DNA of 64,000 nucleotides from Abyssibius alkaniclasticus (GTDB lineage: Bacteria; Pseudomonadota; Alphaproteobacteria; Rhodobacterales; Rhodobacteraceae), in assembly GCF_020447305.1 (NCBI RefSeq), contig NZ_CP095732.1:2822501-2886500 (forward strand). The letters are read 5' to 3'. Position numbers and translations under genes: made by a program. Within the stretch, counting starts at the first letter, position 1; every line of letters begins with the position of its first letter. A model generated the notes under the pieces. It searched no databases. It was not told the DNA's origin and saw only the letters and a program-made list of their open reading frames with translations. Shown in pieces: positions 10,249 through 19,839 of this stretch.

Positions 10249-10680
10249 TCAATCGGCCACAAGCTTCTCCAGCCGCTTGGCGGTGCTTTCCAGCAGCTTC
10301 ATCGCTTCGGGCAATTCAACCGAATCAAACAGGCTGGCGGGCGCGGCACTCGGCTCGGCTGACGGTGCCTTCCTGGCCTGAAGCTCCAGATCTGCCGCCA
10401 AGGCCGCCGCCTTGCTTTCAGCCTTGCGCAGGCGTGTTTCCATATCGGCCACGCGTTCAGACGCATCCTTGGCCTTCCATTCCAGCTCTTTTTGCAGATC
10501 GGCCAGCATCAGCCCGGCCATCAGCAACATGCGCGATTCGGGCAGGCGGCCCAGCGCGGCTTGCAGCGTTTTCGCCTGGGCGTTCAGCAATTCGGCAGCA
10601 GCGCGTGCCTGTGGTTCTTCGCCCGGCTCGCAGGCAATTGCAAAGCTGCGCCCGCCAATCTCGATGTTAATGTCAGGCAT
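10249..10680 (-). CDS. zapA: Cell division protein ZapA
   Basis: A 143-residue protein that binds FtsZ and bundles its filaments. The N-terminal head (MPDINIEIGGRSFAIACEPGEE) and following helix with LLMAGLMLADLQKEL are typical; the C-terminal half is coiled coil and longer than in E. coli ZapA. The ATG at 10680 has AGGAGGG five bases upstream; the in-frame GTG six bases earlier would sit inside that ribosome site. It overlaps the end of the upstream coiled-coil gene. Confidence 0.92.
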   Translation of the reverse strand: MPDINIEIGGRSFAIACEPGEEPQARAAAELLNAQAKTLQAALGRLPESRMLLMAGLMLADLQKELEWKAKDASERVADMETRLRKAESKAAALAADLELQARKAPSAEPSAAPASLFDSVELPEAMKLLESTAKRLEKLVAD

Positions 10681-10885
10681 TTTCACCCTCCTCGATCAGC
10701 GGTTTGAGCTGGTCCAGCAGCCGCTCCAGCTCTTCCAGGTCGCTCTGGCGCTGGTTTTTCTGCTCTTCCAGATCGGCCCGCAGCCTGGCATTTTCCTTGG
10801 TCAGCTCCAAATGTCCGGCCTCGGCGGCCTCAAGCCGCGACAGCGCCGCATTGATCCGGCTTTCCAGTTTTTTCAAGTCACTCAT
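10673..10885 (-). CDS. Small coiled-coil protein paired with ZapA (ZauP-like candidate)
   Basis: A 70-residue protein that is almost entirely heptad-patterned coiled coil (MSDLKKLESRINAALSRLEA to the acidic end EEGENA). The start at 10885 has AAGGA seven bases upstream. The gene end overlaps the zapA start by 8 bp, so the two are made together. In Caulobacter a short coiled-coil protein, ZauP, is encoded beside zapA and partners it at the Z-ring; size, composition and position fit, but I cannot align them here. Confidence 0.7.
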   Translation of the reverse strand: MSDLKKLESRINAALSRLEAAEAGHLELTKENARLRADLEEQKNQRQSDLEELERLLDQLKPLIEEGENA

Positions 10886-10992
10886 CGCCTGTCCTTCACC
10901 CGTCTGTTGTTGCACGAATCGCATTTGCAGGTGCGCGACGCAAGTTTAATCAGTTTTTCGCGCCATGTCGGCTGGATTATGCCCAACCCGGC

Positions 10993-11020
10993 TTGACGCT
11001 TGGCGGGATACTGCTAACAA
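10993..11020 (+). promoter_or_regulatory. Sigma70-like promoter of tkt
   Basis: TTGACG (10993-10998), a 16-bp spacer, then TAACAA (11015-11020) preceded by TG in the extended -10 position. It lies 59 bp before the tkt start. Confidence 0.45.
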
Positions 11021-11079
11021 GGCGCCAACCCTGAAACCCGGCGAAACCTGCCTTTTCGGCCCAAAAGCGAGAGATTTTC

Positions 11080-13098
11080 GTGGATATCGACACACTCAAA
11101 GCCCAGCACCCCGATCATTGGAACAAAGCCGCCGCCTTGCGCGTTTTGGCAATGGACGCCGTTCAGGCCGCAAATTCCGGCCATCCCGGTATGCCGATGG
11201 GCATGGCCGATGTGGCCACCGTGCTGTTTGAGAACCACCTGAAATTTGATGCCTCCGCCCCCAACTGGGCCGACCGTGACCGGTTTATCCTGTCGGCGGG
11301 CCACGGCTCGATGCTGCTCTACGGGCTGCTGCACCTGACGGGTTACGCCGATATGACCATCGCGCAGATCAGGAATTTCCGCCAGATGGGCGCGATCACC
11401 GCCGGCCACCCCGAATATGGGCACGCATCCGGCATTGAAACCACCACCGGCCCGCTGGGCCAGGGGCTGGCCAATGCGGTTGGTTTTGCGATGGCCGAGG
11501 CCAGCCTTGCCGCGCGCTTTGGCAAAAAGATCGTCGACCATTACACCTATGTCATTGCCGGCGATGGCTGTCTGATGGAAGGCATCAGCCATGAGGCGAT
11601 TGCGCTGGCCGGCAAGCAGAAGCTGAACAAGCTGATCGTGATGTGGGACAATAACGGCATTTCCATCGACGGTAAGGTCGCCCTGTCCGACATTACCGAC
11701 CAGCAGACCCGCTTTGCCGCCTGTGGTTGGGATGTGTTCGCCTGCAATGGCCATGATCCGGCCGATATCGACCGCGCGCTGACCGCCGCCAAGGCCAGCC
11801 CGCGCCCGGCGATGATAGATTGCGCCACCCATATCGGCTTTGGCTCGCCTGCGAAACAGGATACATCGGGCGCGCATGGCGCACCGCTCGGGGCCGAAGA
11901 AATCGCCAAGGTTCGCGAAATCTATGGCTGGTCGCATCCGGCTTTCGTCATTCCCGCCGATATCAAATCGGCCTGGGAGGCGATCGGCGCGCGCGGCAGC
12001 GAAGCCCGTGCCGCATGGGAAGCCCGCAAGGCGAGCCTGTCCACCACCAAAGCCGCCGAGTTTGACCGCGTTATCGCTGGCGAAGCGCCCAAAAAGCTTG
12101 CCGCAGCAATCCGCGCCTTCAAGAAAACCATCTCCGACTCCGCACCCAAAATCGCCACCCGCAAATCCAGCGAAATGGTGCTGGAGGTGCTGAACAGCGT
12201 GATGCCCGAAACCATTGGCGGCTCGGCCGATCTGACGGGTTCGAACAACACGCTCACCAAGGGGCTTGGCACGTTTGATGCTGAAAACCGCGCCGGGCGT
12301 TACGTTTACTACGGTATCCGCGAACACGGTATGGCGGCGGCCATGAACGGCATGGCCCTGCATGGCGGTGTCATGCCCTATGGCGGCACCTTCCTGTGCT
12401 TCACCGATTATGCGCGCGGCGCGATGCGCCTGTCGGCACTCATGGGCATTCGCACCACCTATGTGATGACGCATGACAGCATTGGTCTGGGTGAAGACGG
12501 CCCGACCCACCAGCCGGTTGAGCATCTTGCCATGCTGCGCGCCACACCCAACACCCATGTGTTCCGCCCCGCCGACACGGTTGAAACCGCCGAGGCCTGG
12601 GAGTTGGCCGCAACCACCGCCCGCACCCCCTCCGTTCTGGTGCTGACCCGCCAGAACCTGCCAACCCTGCGCACCAAACACAGCACCAGGAACCTGTCCG
12701 CCCAGGGCGCCTATGTGCTGGCCGAAGCAGAGGGCAAGCGCCGCGTGATCCTCATGGCCACGGGTTCGGAAGTTGAAATTGCAATGGCCGCGCGCGACAT
12801 TCTGCAAGCCAAAGGTATCGGCACCCGCGTTGTCTCCATGCCCTGCTGGGAGCTGTTTGAAGCTCAGGACGAAGCCTATCGCCGCAAGGTTCTGCCCGCC
12901 GGCCCGGTGCGCGTTGCGGTGGAAGCCGGCGTGCGCCTTGGCTGGGATAAATGGCTTTGTGCCGAGCGTGGCGCCGCCAAAAAGGCCGGCTTCATCGGCA
13001 TGGACGGGTTTGGCGCCTCGGCCCCCGCGCCCGCGCTTTACGCGCATTTCGGCATAACGGCTGAAGCCACCGCCGCGGCGGCCGAAGCCCTGCTCTAA
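11080..13098 (+). CDS. tkt: Transketolase
   Basis: Thiamine-diphosphate enzyme moving two-carbon units between pentose- and triose-phosphate sugars. 672 residues, full length. Seen: [11 protein letters not shown] near the N-terminus, the TPP motif GDGCLMEG...NNGISIDG, the catalytic region of the second domain [12 protein letters not shown], and [14 protein letters not shown]. The start codon is GTG (GTGGATATCGAC). It ends at a strong terminator, so the next genes need their own promoter or read-through. Confidence 0.98.
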   Translation: MDIDTLKAQHPDHWNKAAALRVLAMDAVQAANSGHPGMPMGMADVATVLFENHLKFDASAPNWADRDRFILSAGHGSMLLYGLLHLTGYADMTIAQIRNFRQMGAITAGHPEYGHASGIETTTGPLGQGLANAVGFAMAEASLAARFGKKIVDHYTYVIAGDGCLMEGISHEAIALAGKQKLNKLIVMWDNNGISIDGKVALSDITDQQTRFAACGWDVFACNGHDPADIDRALTAAKASPRPAMIDCATHIGFGSPAKQDTSGAHGAPLGAEEIAKVREIYGWSHPAFVIPADIKSAWEAIGARGSEARAAWEARKASLSTTKAAEFDRVIAGEAPKKLAAAIRAFKKTISDSAPKIATRKSSEMVLEVLNSVMPETIGGSADLTGSNNTLTKGLGTFDAENRAGRYVYYGIREHGMAAAMNGMALHGGVMPYGGTFLCFTDYARGAMRLSALMGIRTTYVMTHDSIGLGEDGPTHQPVEHLAMLRATPNTHVFRPADTVETAEAWELAATTARTPSVLVLTRQNLPTLRTKHSTRNLSAQGAYVLAEAEGKRRVILMATGSEVEIAMAARDILQAKGIGTRVVSMPCWELFEAQDEAYRRKVLPAGPVRVAVEAGVRLGWDKWLCAERGAAKKAGFIGMDGFGASAPAPALYAHFGITAEATAAAAEALL

Positions 13099-13104
13099 GA
13101 TCTG

Positions 13105-13131
13105 AACTGCGCCTTCGGGCGCAGTTTTTTT
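13105..13131 (+). terminator. Intrinsic terminator of tkt
   Basis: AACTGCGCC, UUCG-type tetraloop TTCG (13114-13117), GGCGCAGTT, then a run of seven T (13125-13131). Textbook structure starting 7 bp after the tkt stop. Confidence 0.9.
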
Positions 13132-13146
13132 GCCTGCGAGGTTTCC

Positions 13147-13290
13147 ATGACCAACTATGTCGCATTCTGGTTGATGGCCATCATCATTACCGTCATTGCG
13201 GCAGACTATTTCTATTTCGAGTGGAACCTGATGCAGATATTTCTGGACGCGACCACCGCCGCCATTCGCTGGCTGGCCTTCTGGCGCTAA
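13147..13290 (+). CDS. Short single-pass membrane protein, function unknown
   Basis: A 47-codon ORF (ATG 13147, TAA 13288-13290) with GAGG six bases upstream. The translation starts MTNYVAFWLMAIIITVIAAD, a clear transmembrane segment, then an aromatic stretch (YFYFEW) and an amphipathic end rich in Trp (IRWLAFWR). It starts 15 bp after the tkt terminator and stops 15 bp before pgk. Codon use is like its neighbours. The length is below most gene-caller cut-offs. It could be a regulatory microprotein; no function can be assigned. Confidence 0.7.
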   Translation: MTNYVAFWLMAIIITVIAADYFYFEWNLMQIFLDATTAAIRWLAFWR

Positions 13291-13305
13291 ACGGGGGAAA
13301 ATCCG

Positions 13306-14496
13306 ATGGCTTGGAAAACGCTGGATGAGGTTGATCTGAACGGCAAGACCGTTCTCACCCGTGTCGATATCAACGTGCCAATGGAAAATGGGCGCGTCAC
13401 CGATGCCACCCGCATCATGCGCATCATTCCCACCCTGCGCGACATTCTCGCCAAGGGTGGCCGCCCGGTTCTGCTGGCGCATTTCGACCGCCCCAAAGGC
13501 AAGCCCGTGCCAGGCATGAGCCTTGCGCCGCTGCGCGCCCCGCTTGAAGCCGCGCTTGGCAGCCCGGTCGCCTTTTGTGGCGAAACCGTGGGCGAGGACG
13601 CCAAAGCCGCCATTGCCGCCCTGCCCGCGGGCAGCACGCTTTTGCTGGAAAACACCCGCTTTTACCCCGGAGAAGAGGCGAACGACCCCGAATTCGCCCG
13701 CGCTTTGGCCGCCTTGGGCGATGTCTATTGCAACGATGCCTTCTCTGCCGCCCACCGCGCCCATGCCAGCACCGAAGGTGTCGCCCACCATTTGCCCGCC
13801 TGTGCAGGCCGCCTCATGCAGGCCGAGCTTTCGGCACTCGAAGCCGCGCTGGCCAGGCCGGAACGCCCGGTTGTTGCCGTGGTTGGCGGGGCGAAGGTTT
13901 CCACCAAGCTCGACCTGCTTGGCAATCTGATCGACAAGGTCGATATGATCGTCATCGGCGGCGGCATGGCCAACACATTTCTGGCGGCCCAGGGCATTCC
14001 GGTTGGAAAATCGCTTTATGAGCGCGACCTTGCCGATACTGCCCGCGCCATCATGGAGCGCGCGGCCGAAGCCGATTGCGACCTGATCCTGCCAACAGAT
14101 GTGGTTGTGGCACGCGAATTTGCCGCCCATGCCCCCAATATGACCGTGGCCGCCACCGCCTGCCCGCCCGATGCGATGATCCTGGATGCAGGCCCGATGG
14201 CCGTGGCCCGTATCGAAGGCGCCTTTGCCCGCGCCAAAACCCTTGTCTGGAACGGACCGCTTGGGGCGTTCGAACTGGAACCGTTCAACATGGCCACCAA
14301 TGCCGCCGCCCGCGCCGCCGCAGAACTTACCCGTGCGGGCAAGCTGCTTTCGGTTGCTGGCGGGGGCGATACCGTGGCTGCGCTGAACGCCGCCGGGGTG
14401 GCGGATGACTTCACCTATGTCTCCTCGGCGGGCGGGGCTTTCCTGGAATGGATGGAAGGCAAAACCCTGCCCGGCGTGGCGGCGCTGTCCCGATAA
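13306..14496 (+). CDS. pgk: Phosphoglycerate kinase
   Basis: Glycolytic kinase interconverting 1,3-bisphosphoglycerate and 3-phosphoglycerate with ATP formation. 396 residues, normal size. Seen: TRVDINVPM (substrate-binding RVDxNVP), LAHFDRPKG, the hinge [14 protein letters not shown], and the nucleotide-binding end [16 protein letters not shown] ribosome site ahead of the ATG. The aldolase follows 31 bp later, so they are likely an operon. Confidence 0.98.
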   Translation: MAWKTLDEVDLNGKTVLTRVDINVPMENGRVTDATRIMRIIPTLRDILAKGGRPVLLAHFDRPKGKPVPGMSLAPLRAPLEAALGSPVAFCGETVGEDAKAAIAALPAGSTLLLENTRFYPGEEANDPEFARALAALGDVYCNDAFSAAHRAHASTEGVAHHLPACAGRLMQAELSALEAALARPERPVVAVVGGAKVSTKLDLLGNLIDKVDMIVIGGGMANTFLAAQGIPVGKSLYERDLADTARAIMERAAEADCDLILPTDVVVAREFAAHAPNMTVAATACPPDAMILDAGPMAVARIEGAFARAKTLVWNGPLGAFELEPFNMATNAAARAAAELTRAGKLLSVAGGGDTVAALNAAGVADDFTYVSSAGGAFLEWMEGKTLPGVAALSR

Positions 14497-14527
14497 CCAC
14501 AACCACCGCACGAAAGGCCCAATTGCG

Positions 14528-15457
14528 ATGAAAGTGACCAAAGCCGTGCAGGCGATCCTGCGCAATTACGAAAGCGACAATCCCGGCGTGAAGGGCAACC
14601 TTGCGCGTATTCTGATGGAAGGAAAGCTTGGCGGCACCGGCAAGCTCATCATCCTGCCCGTCGATCAGGGGTTTGAACATGGCCCGGCGCGCAGCTTTGC
14701 ACCCAACCCGGCCGCCTATGACCCGCATTACCACTATCAGCTTGCCATCGATGCCGGGATGAGCGCCTATGCCGCCCCGCTTGGTATGCTGGAAGCCGGG
14801 GCCGACACCTATGCAGGCGCCATCCCCACCATTCTCAAGGCCAATTCCGCCAATTCGCTCATTCCGGACGCGGCGTTCAAAGATCAGGCCATCACCGCCA
14901 GCGTTGACGATGCCTTGCGCCTTGGCTGTGCCGCCATCGGCTTCACCATCTATCCCGGCTCGACAATGGGGCTGGAAATGTTCGAGGAAATTTCCGAAAT
15001 GCGCGCCGAGGCCGCGGCGGTTGGCATTCCCACGGTCATCTGGTCCTATCCACGCGGCGAGGCGCTGGACAAGAACGGCGAAACCGCCGCCGATATTTCG
15101 GCCTATGCCGCGCAAATCGCAGCATTGCTGGGGGCGCATATCATCAAGGTCAAACTGCCCACCGACCATCTGTCGCTGAAAGAAGCCAAGGCGGTGTATG
15201 AGGCCGAGAAGATCGACATCGCCGATCAAACCGCCCGCGTGCGCGATATCATGCGCTCGGCCTTCAACGGTCGCCGCATTGTCGTGTTTTCCGGAGGGGC
15301 CAAAAAAGGTGCCGATAGCGTGTATGACGATGCCCGCGCCATCCGCGATGGCGGCGGTAACGGCTCGATCATCGGGCGCAACACCTTCCAGCGCCCGCGC
15401 GCCGATGCGCTTGAGATGCTTGGCAAGCTGGTCGATATCTACAAGGGCAAAGCCTGA
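14528..15457 (+). CDS. Class I fructose-bisphosphate aldolase (DhnA type)
   Basis: A 309-residue Schiff-base aldolase of the archaeal/DhnA-like class I family, cleaving fructose 1,6-bisphosphate to triose phosphates. Seen: LPVDQGFEHGP near residue 40, the barrel strand HIIKVKLPTD carrying the probable Schiff-base Lys, and the phosphate-binding FSGGAKKG. The ATG at 14528 is chosen since upstream in-frame codons overlap pgk. The first ~25 residues fit family members. Followed by a REP-type repeat. Confidence 0.93.
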   Translation: MKVTKAVQAILRNYESDNPGVKGNLARILMEGKLGGTGKLIILPVDQGFEHGPARSFAPNPAAYDPHYHYQLAIDAGMSAYAAPLGMLEAGADTYAGAIPTILKANSANSLIPDAAFKDQAITASVDDALRLGCAAIGFTIYPGSTMGLEMFEEISEMRAEAAAVGIPTVIWSYPRGEALDKNGETAADISAYAAQIAALLGAHIIKVKLPTDHLSLKEAKAVYEAEKIDIADQTARVRDIMRSAFNGRRIVVFSGGAKKGADSVYDDARAIRDGGGNGSIIGRNTFQRPRADALEMLGKLVDIYKGKA

Positions 15458-15471
15458 TACCATCCTGCGGC

Positions 15472-15531
15472 GTCCCGGGCCTGACCCGGGACCTCGACCT
15501 TGCAGCAGAGGCCCCGGGTCAGGCCCGGGGC
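15472..15531. repeat. REP-type palindrome, site 2 (paired arms)
   Basis: Left arm 15472-15494 (core TCCCGGGCCTGACCCGGGA) pairs with right arm 15509-15531 (CCCCGGGTCAGGCCCGGGG) with two mismatched or G-T positions. It lies downstream of the aldolase gene and has the same core plan as the site at 6019. Confidence 0.85.
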
Positions 15532-15574
15532 GGCGCAGTTTGCGGCATCGACCCGGTTATTTTTTCAATTAGGG

Positions 15575-15608
15575 GATTCACAAGTCGAATCACATCTGTC
15601 ATGATTCG
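15575..15608. promoter_or_regulatory. Cluster of three GANTC (CcrM) sites with a 7-bp dyad, upstream of ftsB
   Basis: GATTC at 15575-15579, GAATC at 15587-15591 and GATTC at 15603-15607. The last two lie in a perfect inverted repeat CGAATCA / TGATTCG (15586-15592 with 15602-15608). GANTC is the target of the alphaproteobacterial cell-cycle methylase CcrM. The ftsB start is 37 bp downstream. Confidence 0.5.
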
Positions 15609-15644
15609 CAGCACCCATAAAAACACGGCGAAAAGCATACAGGC

Positions 15645-15947
15645 ATGGACTCTACGACGCAAAAAAGTCGGATCGGCGATGTAATTCTCGCATTTCTCGT
15701 GGTTGTGGCTATGGGATATTTCGCCTTTACGGCCATTCAGGGCGAAAACGGGCTCTTGAAATTATTCCAGGTGCAAGACCAGCGCGATTTTCTGGAAGCC
15801 GAACTTTCCAGCCTGAAAGCCGAGCGTGAAGCCGCCGCGAATCTTACAAAACGGCTTTCAGATCAATATCTTGACCTTGACCTGCTCGACGAGCAGGCCC
15901 GCCGTGTTCTGGGCATGGCGCGCGGTGACGAGATCATCTTCAACTAG
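15645..15947 (+). CDS. ftsB: FtsB/DivIC septum formation initiator family protein
   Basis: A 100-residue bitopic division protein. One transmembrane helix (about residues 12-31), then a periplasmic coiled coil (about 40-75) ending with LLDEQARRVLGMARGDEIIF, the usual DivIC/FtsB tail. FtsB with FtsL and FtsQ links early and late divisome proteins. It precedes pdhA as in other Rhodobacterales. The 5' region has an unusual density of GANTC sites. Confidence 0.9.
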   Translation: MDSTTQKSRIGDVILAFLVVVAMGYFAFTAIQGENGLLKLFQVQDQRDFLEAELSSLKAEREAAANLTKRLSDQYLDLDLLDEQARRVLGMARGDEIIFN

Positions 15948-16026
15948 GCCTCACCCCGGCTTTGCAACCATTGCATACCCTTAGGTCAAAAAAACACGTG
16001 TCGCGCGCGTTTTGGTTCTGTATACT

Positions 16027-16046
16027 ATGGTTTAACGCTAAACTAT
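16027..16046. promoter_or_regulatory. Imperfect palindrome (candidate operator) upstream of pdhA
   Basis: ATGGTTTA-ACGC-TAAACTAT, 7 of 8 arm positions matched, in an AT-rich patch that also holds TATACT and TATAAT. It ends 4 bp before the GGAGG ribosome site of pdhA. Position and symmetry suggest a repressor site; the protein is not known. Confidence 0.4.
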
Positions 16047-16063
16047 AATCGGAGGATGTCGGG

Positions 16064-17065
16064 ATGGCGACAGCCAAGAAGGCCAAACAGCCAGCAAAGC
16101 AATCGAATGTCGCAGCCGAGGAGTTGCTGGGCTATTACCGCGAAATGCTGCTCATCCGCCGGTTTGAGGAAAAGGCCGGCCAGCTTTACGGCATGGGCAA
16201 GATCGGTGGCTTCTGCCATTTGTATATCGGGCAGGAAGCGGTTGTCGTGGGCCTTGAGGCCGCAGCCAAGGAAGGCGACCAGCGCGTCACATCCTACCGC
16301 GACCACGGCCATATGCTGGCCTGCGGGATGGACCCGAAAGGCGTGATGGCCGAACTGACGGGGCGCGAAGGGGGCTATTCCAAAGGCAAGGGCGGCTCCA
16401 TGCATATGTTCTCCAAAGAGAAGAACTTTTATGGCGGCCACGGCATTGTCGGCGCACAAGTGCCCATTGGCGCGGGGCTGGCATTCGCCAATAAATACCG
16501 CGGCAATGACAATGTGGCCTTCGCCTATTTCGGCGATGGCGCCGCCAATCAGGGCCAGATCTATGAAACCTTCAACATGGCCAGCCTCTGGAAACTGCCC
16601 TGCATTTTCGTGATCGAGAACAACCAGTATGCAATGGGCACCAGCATGAAGCGCGGCTCATCCACGCCCGCGCTTTACACGCGCGGCGAGGCCTTCGGCA
16701 TTCCCGGTGAAGCGGTTGACGGCATGGATGTGCTGGCCGTCAGGGCTGCTGCCGAAAAGGCCGTGGCCTACTGCCGTGCGGGCAAGGGCCCCTATATTCT
16801 GGAAATGAACACCTATCGCTATCGCGGGCATTCCATGTCGGACCCGGCCAAATACCGCACCCGCGAAGAGGTGCAGAAAATGCGCGACGAGCGTGACCCG
16901 ATCGACCATATCCGCGATATGCTGCTTGGCGGCAAACACGCATCCGAGGACGATCTGAAAGCCATCGACAAGGAAATCAAATCCATCGTCAGCGCCTCGG
17001 CCGATTTTGCCGTTGAAAGCCCGGAGCCGGCCGAAGCCGAGCTTTGGACCGACATTTACGCATAA
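16064..17065 (+). CDS. pdhA: Pyruvate dehydrogenase E1 component, alpha subunit
   Basis: With PdhB it decarboxylates pyruvate and acetylates the lipoyl arm of E2. 333 residues. Seen: [22 protein letters not shown]-type [10 protein letters not shown], the TPP/Mg motif GDGAANQGQ...[11 protein letters not shown], and the loop [16 protein letters not shown] is eight bases before the ATG. First gene of pdhA-pdhB-pdhC. Confidence 0.97.
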   Translation: MATAKKAKQPAKQSNVAAEELLGYYREMLLIRRFEEKAGQLYGMGKIGGFCHLYIGQEAVVVGLEAAAKEGDQRVTSYRDHGHMLACGMDPKGVMAELTGREGGYSKGKGGSMHMFSKEKNFYGGHGIVGAQVPIGAGLAFANKYRGNDNVAFAYFGDGAANQGQIYETFNMASLWKLPCIFVIENNQYAMGTSMKRGSSTPALYTRGEAFGIPGEAVDGMDVLAVRAAAEKAVAYCRAGKGPYILEMNTYRYRGHSMSDPAKYRTREEVQKMRDERDPIDHIRDMLLGGKHASEDDLKAIDKEIKSIVSASADFAVESPEPAEAELWTDIYA

Positions 17066-17079
17066 GGGAGAAAGACAAC

Positions 17080-18444
17080 ATGGCAACAAATATCCTCATG
17101 CCCGCCCTTTCCCCCACGATGGAAGAAGGCACGCTGGCCAAATGGCTCGTCAAAGAAGGTGACACCGTGTCATCCGGCGACATTCTGGCCGAAATTGAAA
17201 CCGACAAGGCCACGATGGAATTTGAAGCGGTCGATGACGGGATCATCGGCAAGATCACCGTGCCCGAGGGCACCGAAAACGTGAAGGTGAACGAAGTGAT
17301 CGCCGTGCTGCTGGAAGAAGGCGAAAGCGCCGATGCCACGCCCGACGCCGCCCCGAAAGCCGAGGCTGAAGCGCCAAAAGCCGAAGCCGCGCCAAGCACG
17401 CCCGCCACGGCCAAACCCGTCGCCTCCACACCTGTCGAGCTTGACCTGCCCGAAGGCACCACCTTCAAGACCCAAACCGTGCGCGAAGCCTTGCGCGATG
17501 CGATGTCTGAAGAAATGCGCGCCAACGAGAATGTGTTCCTGATGGGCGAAGAGGTGGCCGAATATCAGGGCGCCTATAAAATTTCACAGGGGATGCTGGC
17601 CGAATTTGGCGAACGCCGGGTGATCGACACACCCATTACCGAACATGGCTTCACCGGCCTTGCCGTTGGGGCCGCATTCGCCGGCCTCAACCCGATTGTC
17701 GAGTTCATGACCTTCAACTTCGCCATGCAGGCGATTGACCAGATCCTGAACTCGGCGGCCAAAACGCTTTACATGTCGGGCGGGCAAATGGGCTGCCCCA
17801 TCGTGTTTCGCGGGGCCAATGGCGCCGCCGCCCGCGTGGGCGCGCAGCACAGCCAGGATTATGCCGCTTGGTATGCGCAAATCCCCGGCCTCAAGGTCGT
17901 CATGCCCTATTCCGCGGCCGATGCCAAAGGCCTGCTGAAATCGGCCATCCGCGACCCGAACCCGATCATCTTTCTGGAAAATGAAATCCTCTATGGTCGC
18001 AGCTTCGAAGTGCCAGAGATCGACGATTACACCGTGCCCATCGGCAAGGCCCGCATCTGGCGCGAGGGAAAAGATGTCACCATCGTCAGCTTTGGCATCG
18101 GAATGCAATACGCGCTTGCCGCCGCCGACGCGTTGGCCGAAACGGGCATCTCCGCCGAGGTGATCGACCTGCGCTCGCTGCGGCCAATCGACTATGATAC
18201 GGTGCTGAATTCTGTAAAGAAAACAAACCGTTGCGTGACTGTGGAAGAGGGGTATCCCGTTGGCTCCATCGGCAACCATCTGTCGGCTGTCATCATGCAG
18301 CAGGCGTTTGATTATCTGGACGCGCCGGTAATCAACTGCGCTGGCAAGGACGTGCCCATGCCCTATGCCGCCAACCTTGAAAAACTGGCGCTGGTCACCA
18401 CCGCCGAAGTGATCGAGGCCGTCAAGGCCGTCACCTACCGTTAG
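17080..18444 (+). CDS. pdhB: Pyruvate dehydrogenase E1 component, beta subunit, with N-terminal lipoyl domain
   Basis: 454 residues. Residues 1-78 are a biotinyl/lipoyl domain with the lipoylated K43 in [10 protein letters not shown], followed by an Ala/Pro-rich linker (about 80-130) and the transketolase-like E1-beta body (VREALRDAM onwards, with the TPP-binding Glu in DTPITEHGF). The extra lipoyl domain on E1-beta is known in alphaproteobacteria. The ATG at 17080 is right after AAGGGAGAAAGACAAC. 14 bp after pdhA. Confidence 0.97.
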   Translation: MATNILMPALSPTMEEGTLAKWLVKEGDTVSSGDILAEIETDKATMEFEAVDDGIIGKITVPEGTENVKVNEVIAVLLEEGESADATPDAAPKAEAEAPKAEAAPSTPATAKPVASTPVELDLPEGTTFKTQTVREALRDAMSEEMRANENVFLMGEEVAEYQGAYKISQGMLAEFGERRVIDTPITEHGFTGLAVGAAFAGLNPIVEFMTFNFAMQAIDQILNSAAKTLYMSGGQMGCPIVFRGANGAAARVGAQHSQDYAAWYAQIPGLKVVMPYSAADAKGLLKSAIRDPNPIIFLENEILYGRSFEVPEIDDYTVPIGKARIWREGKDVTIVSFGIGMQYALAAADALAETGISAEVIDLRSLRPIDYDTVLNSVKKTNRCVTVEEGYPVGSIGNHLSAVIMQQAFDYLDAPVINCAGKDVPMPYAANLEKLALVTTAEVIEAVKAVTYR

Positions 18445-18453
18445 GAGCGAAAG

Positions 18454-19761
18454 ATGCCAATCAACATTCTGATGCCCGCACTTTCCCCCACGATGGAGGA
18501 AGGCACTCTGGCCAAATGGCTGGTCAAGGAAGGCGATAGCGTGGCCTCTGGCGACGTGATTGCCGAGATCGAAACCGACAAGGCGACGATGGAATTCGAA
18601 GCGGTCGATGAAGGCACAATCGGCAAGATTGTGGTTGCTGAAGGCACCGAGGGTGTGAAGGTCAACAGCCTGATCGCCGTGCTGCTGGAAGAGGGCGAAA
18701 GCGCCGGTGATATCGACACCAAGGCCGAGGCCGCCCCCGCCGCGAAAGCCGAGGCCGCGCCTGCGGCAAAACCAGCCGAAGCCGCGCCAAAAGCCGCACC
18801 AGCCGCACCAGCCGCACCAGCCGCCCCCGCCGCAGCCGATGGCAACCGCATTTTCGCAAGCCCGCTGGCGCGCCGTATCGCGGCCGACAAGGGTGTCGAT
18901 CTGGCCGCCATCAAAGGGTCCGGCCCGCATGGCCGCATTGTGAAAGCCGATCTGGACGGCGCCAAAGCCGGTGCCAAACCTGCCGCTACCGCAAGCGCCG
19001 CCCCGGCCCCGGTCGCAGCAGCCGCCAGCAGCGCCAGCGCCGATCAGGTCAAGAAAATCTACGCCGATCGCGAATTCGAAGAGGTCACGCTCGACGGGAT
19101 GCGCAAAACCATCGCCGCCCGCCTGACCGAGGCGAAATCGACCATCCCGCATTTCTATCTGCGCCGCGATATCGAGCTGGATGCGCTCATGGCGCTGCGC
19201 GCCAAGCTCAACAAAACGGTCGAGGCGCGCGGCATCAAGCTTTCGGTGAATGACTTCATCATCAAGGCCTGCGCGCTGGCCCTGCAAGATGTGCCCGATT
19301 GCAACGCCGTCTGGGCGGGTGACCGTGTGCTGAAGCTCAAGCCATCCGATGTTGCTGTCGCTGTGGCCATCGAGGGCGGGCTGTTCACGCCCGTGCTGCG
19401 CGACAGCCACCAAAAATCGCTCTCTGCCCTGTCGGTCGAAATGAAAGACCTCGCCGCGCGGGCGAAAACCCGCAAACTCGCCCCGCATGAATATCAGGGT
19501 GGCAGCTTTGCGGTGTCCAATCTCGGGATGATGGGGATCGAGAATTTCGACGCGGTCATCAACCCGCCCCATGCCTCGATTCTGGCGGTGGGGGCGGGCG
19601 TCAAAAAGCCGGTCGTCAATGCCGAGGGTGAGATTTCCGTGGCAACCGTCATGTCCGTCACCCTATCGGTCGACCACCGCGTGATCGACGGCGCACTTGG
19701 CGCAACATTTCTGGCCGCCATCAAGGGCTATCTCGAAAACCCGATGTCGATGCTGGCCTAG
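18454..19761 (+). CDS. pdhC: Pyruvate dehydrogenase E2, dihydrolipoamide acetyltransferase
   Basis: 435 residues: lipoyl domain 1-78 (K43 in [10 protein letters not shown]), flexible Ala/Pro linker with AAPAAPAAP repeats, the peripheral subunit-binding domain ([17 protein letters not shown]), a second linker, and the catalytic acetyltransferase ending in the active-site motif DHRVIDGA. The lipoyl domain is nearly the same as the one on PdhB. 9 bp after pdhB. No E3 (lpd) gene follows; the operon ends at a terminator facing cysE. Confidence 0.97.
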   Translation: MPINILMPALSPTMEEGTLAKWLVKEGDSVASGDVIAEIETDKATMEFEAVDEGTIGKIVVAEGTEGVKVNSLIAVLLEEGESAGDIDTKAEAAPAAKAEAAPAAKPAEAAPKAAPAAPAAPAAPAAADGNRIFASPLARRIAADKGVDLAAIKGSGPHGRIVKADLDGAKAGAKPAATASAAPAPVAAAASSASADQVKKIYADREFEEVTLDGMRKTIAARLTEAKSTIPHFYLRRDIELDALMALRAKLNKTVEARGIKLSVNDFIIKACALALQDVPDCNAVWAGDRVLKLKPSDVAVAVAIEGGLFTPVLRDSHQKSLSALSVEMKDLAARAKTRKLAPHEYQGGSFAVSNLGMMGIENFDAVINPPHASILAVGAGVKKPVVNAEGEISVATVMSVTLSVDHRVIDGALGATFLAAIKGYLENPMSMLA

Positions 19762-19778
19762 GTCACAAGCACGGTGCC

Positions 19779-19806
19779 GCCCCGGACTTGATCCGGGGCC
19801 TCGACC
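19779..19806. repeat. REP-type palindrome, site 3 (single arm)
   Basis: Core CCCCGGACTTGATCCGGGG followed by CCTCGACC. A single unit without its partner arm, lying between pdhC and cysE directly before the terminator. Confidence 0.75.
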
Positions 19807-19812
19807 TGCCAA

Positions 19813-19836
19813 AAAGCCCCCGAATTCGGGGGCTTT
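19813..19836. terminator. Bidirectional terminator between pdhC and cysE
   Basis: AAAGCCCCCGAA / TTCGGGGGCTTT, a 12-bp perfect palindrome with A-rich left and T-rich right sides. It serves both convergent operons. Confidence 0.8.
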
Positions 19837-19839
19837 GCA

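Noticed and set aside
11014-14565. 1183-codon open frame antisense to tkt-pgk
   Set aside because: GC-rich codon bias keeps this antisense frame free of stops. It has no ribosome site or recognisable domain, and its residues follow the third-position pattern of the sense genes.
18780-18835. Microsatellite in pdhC
   Set aside because: It encodes the Ala/Pro flexible linker after the lipoyl domain, a normal part of E2.
17584-19572. 662-codon antisense frame over pdhB-pdhC
   Set aside because: Stop-free by composition only; both sense genes have clear catalytic motifs.
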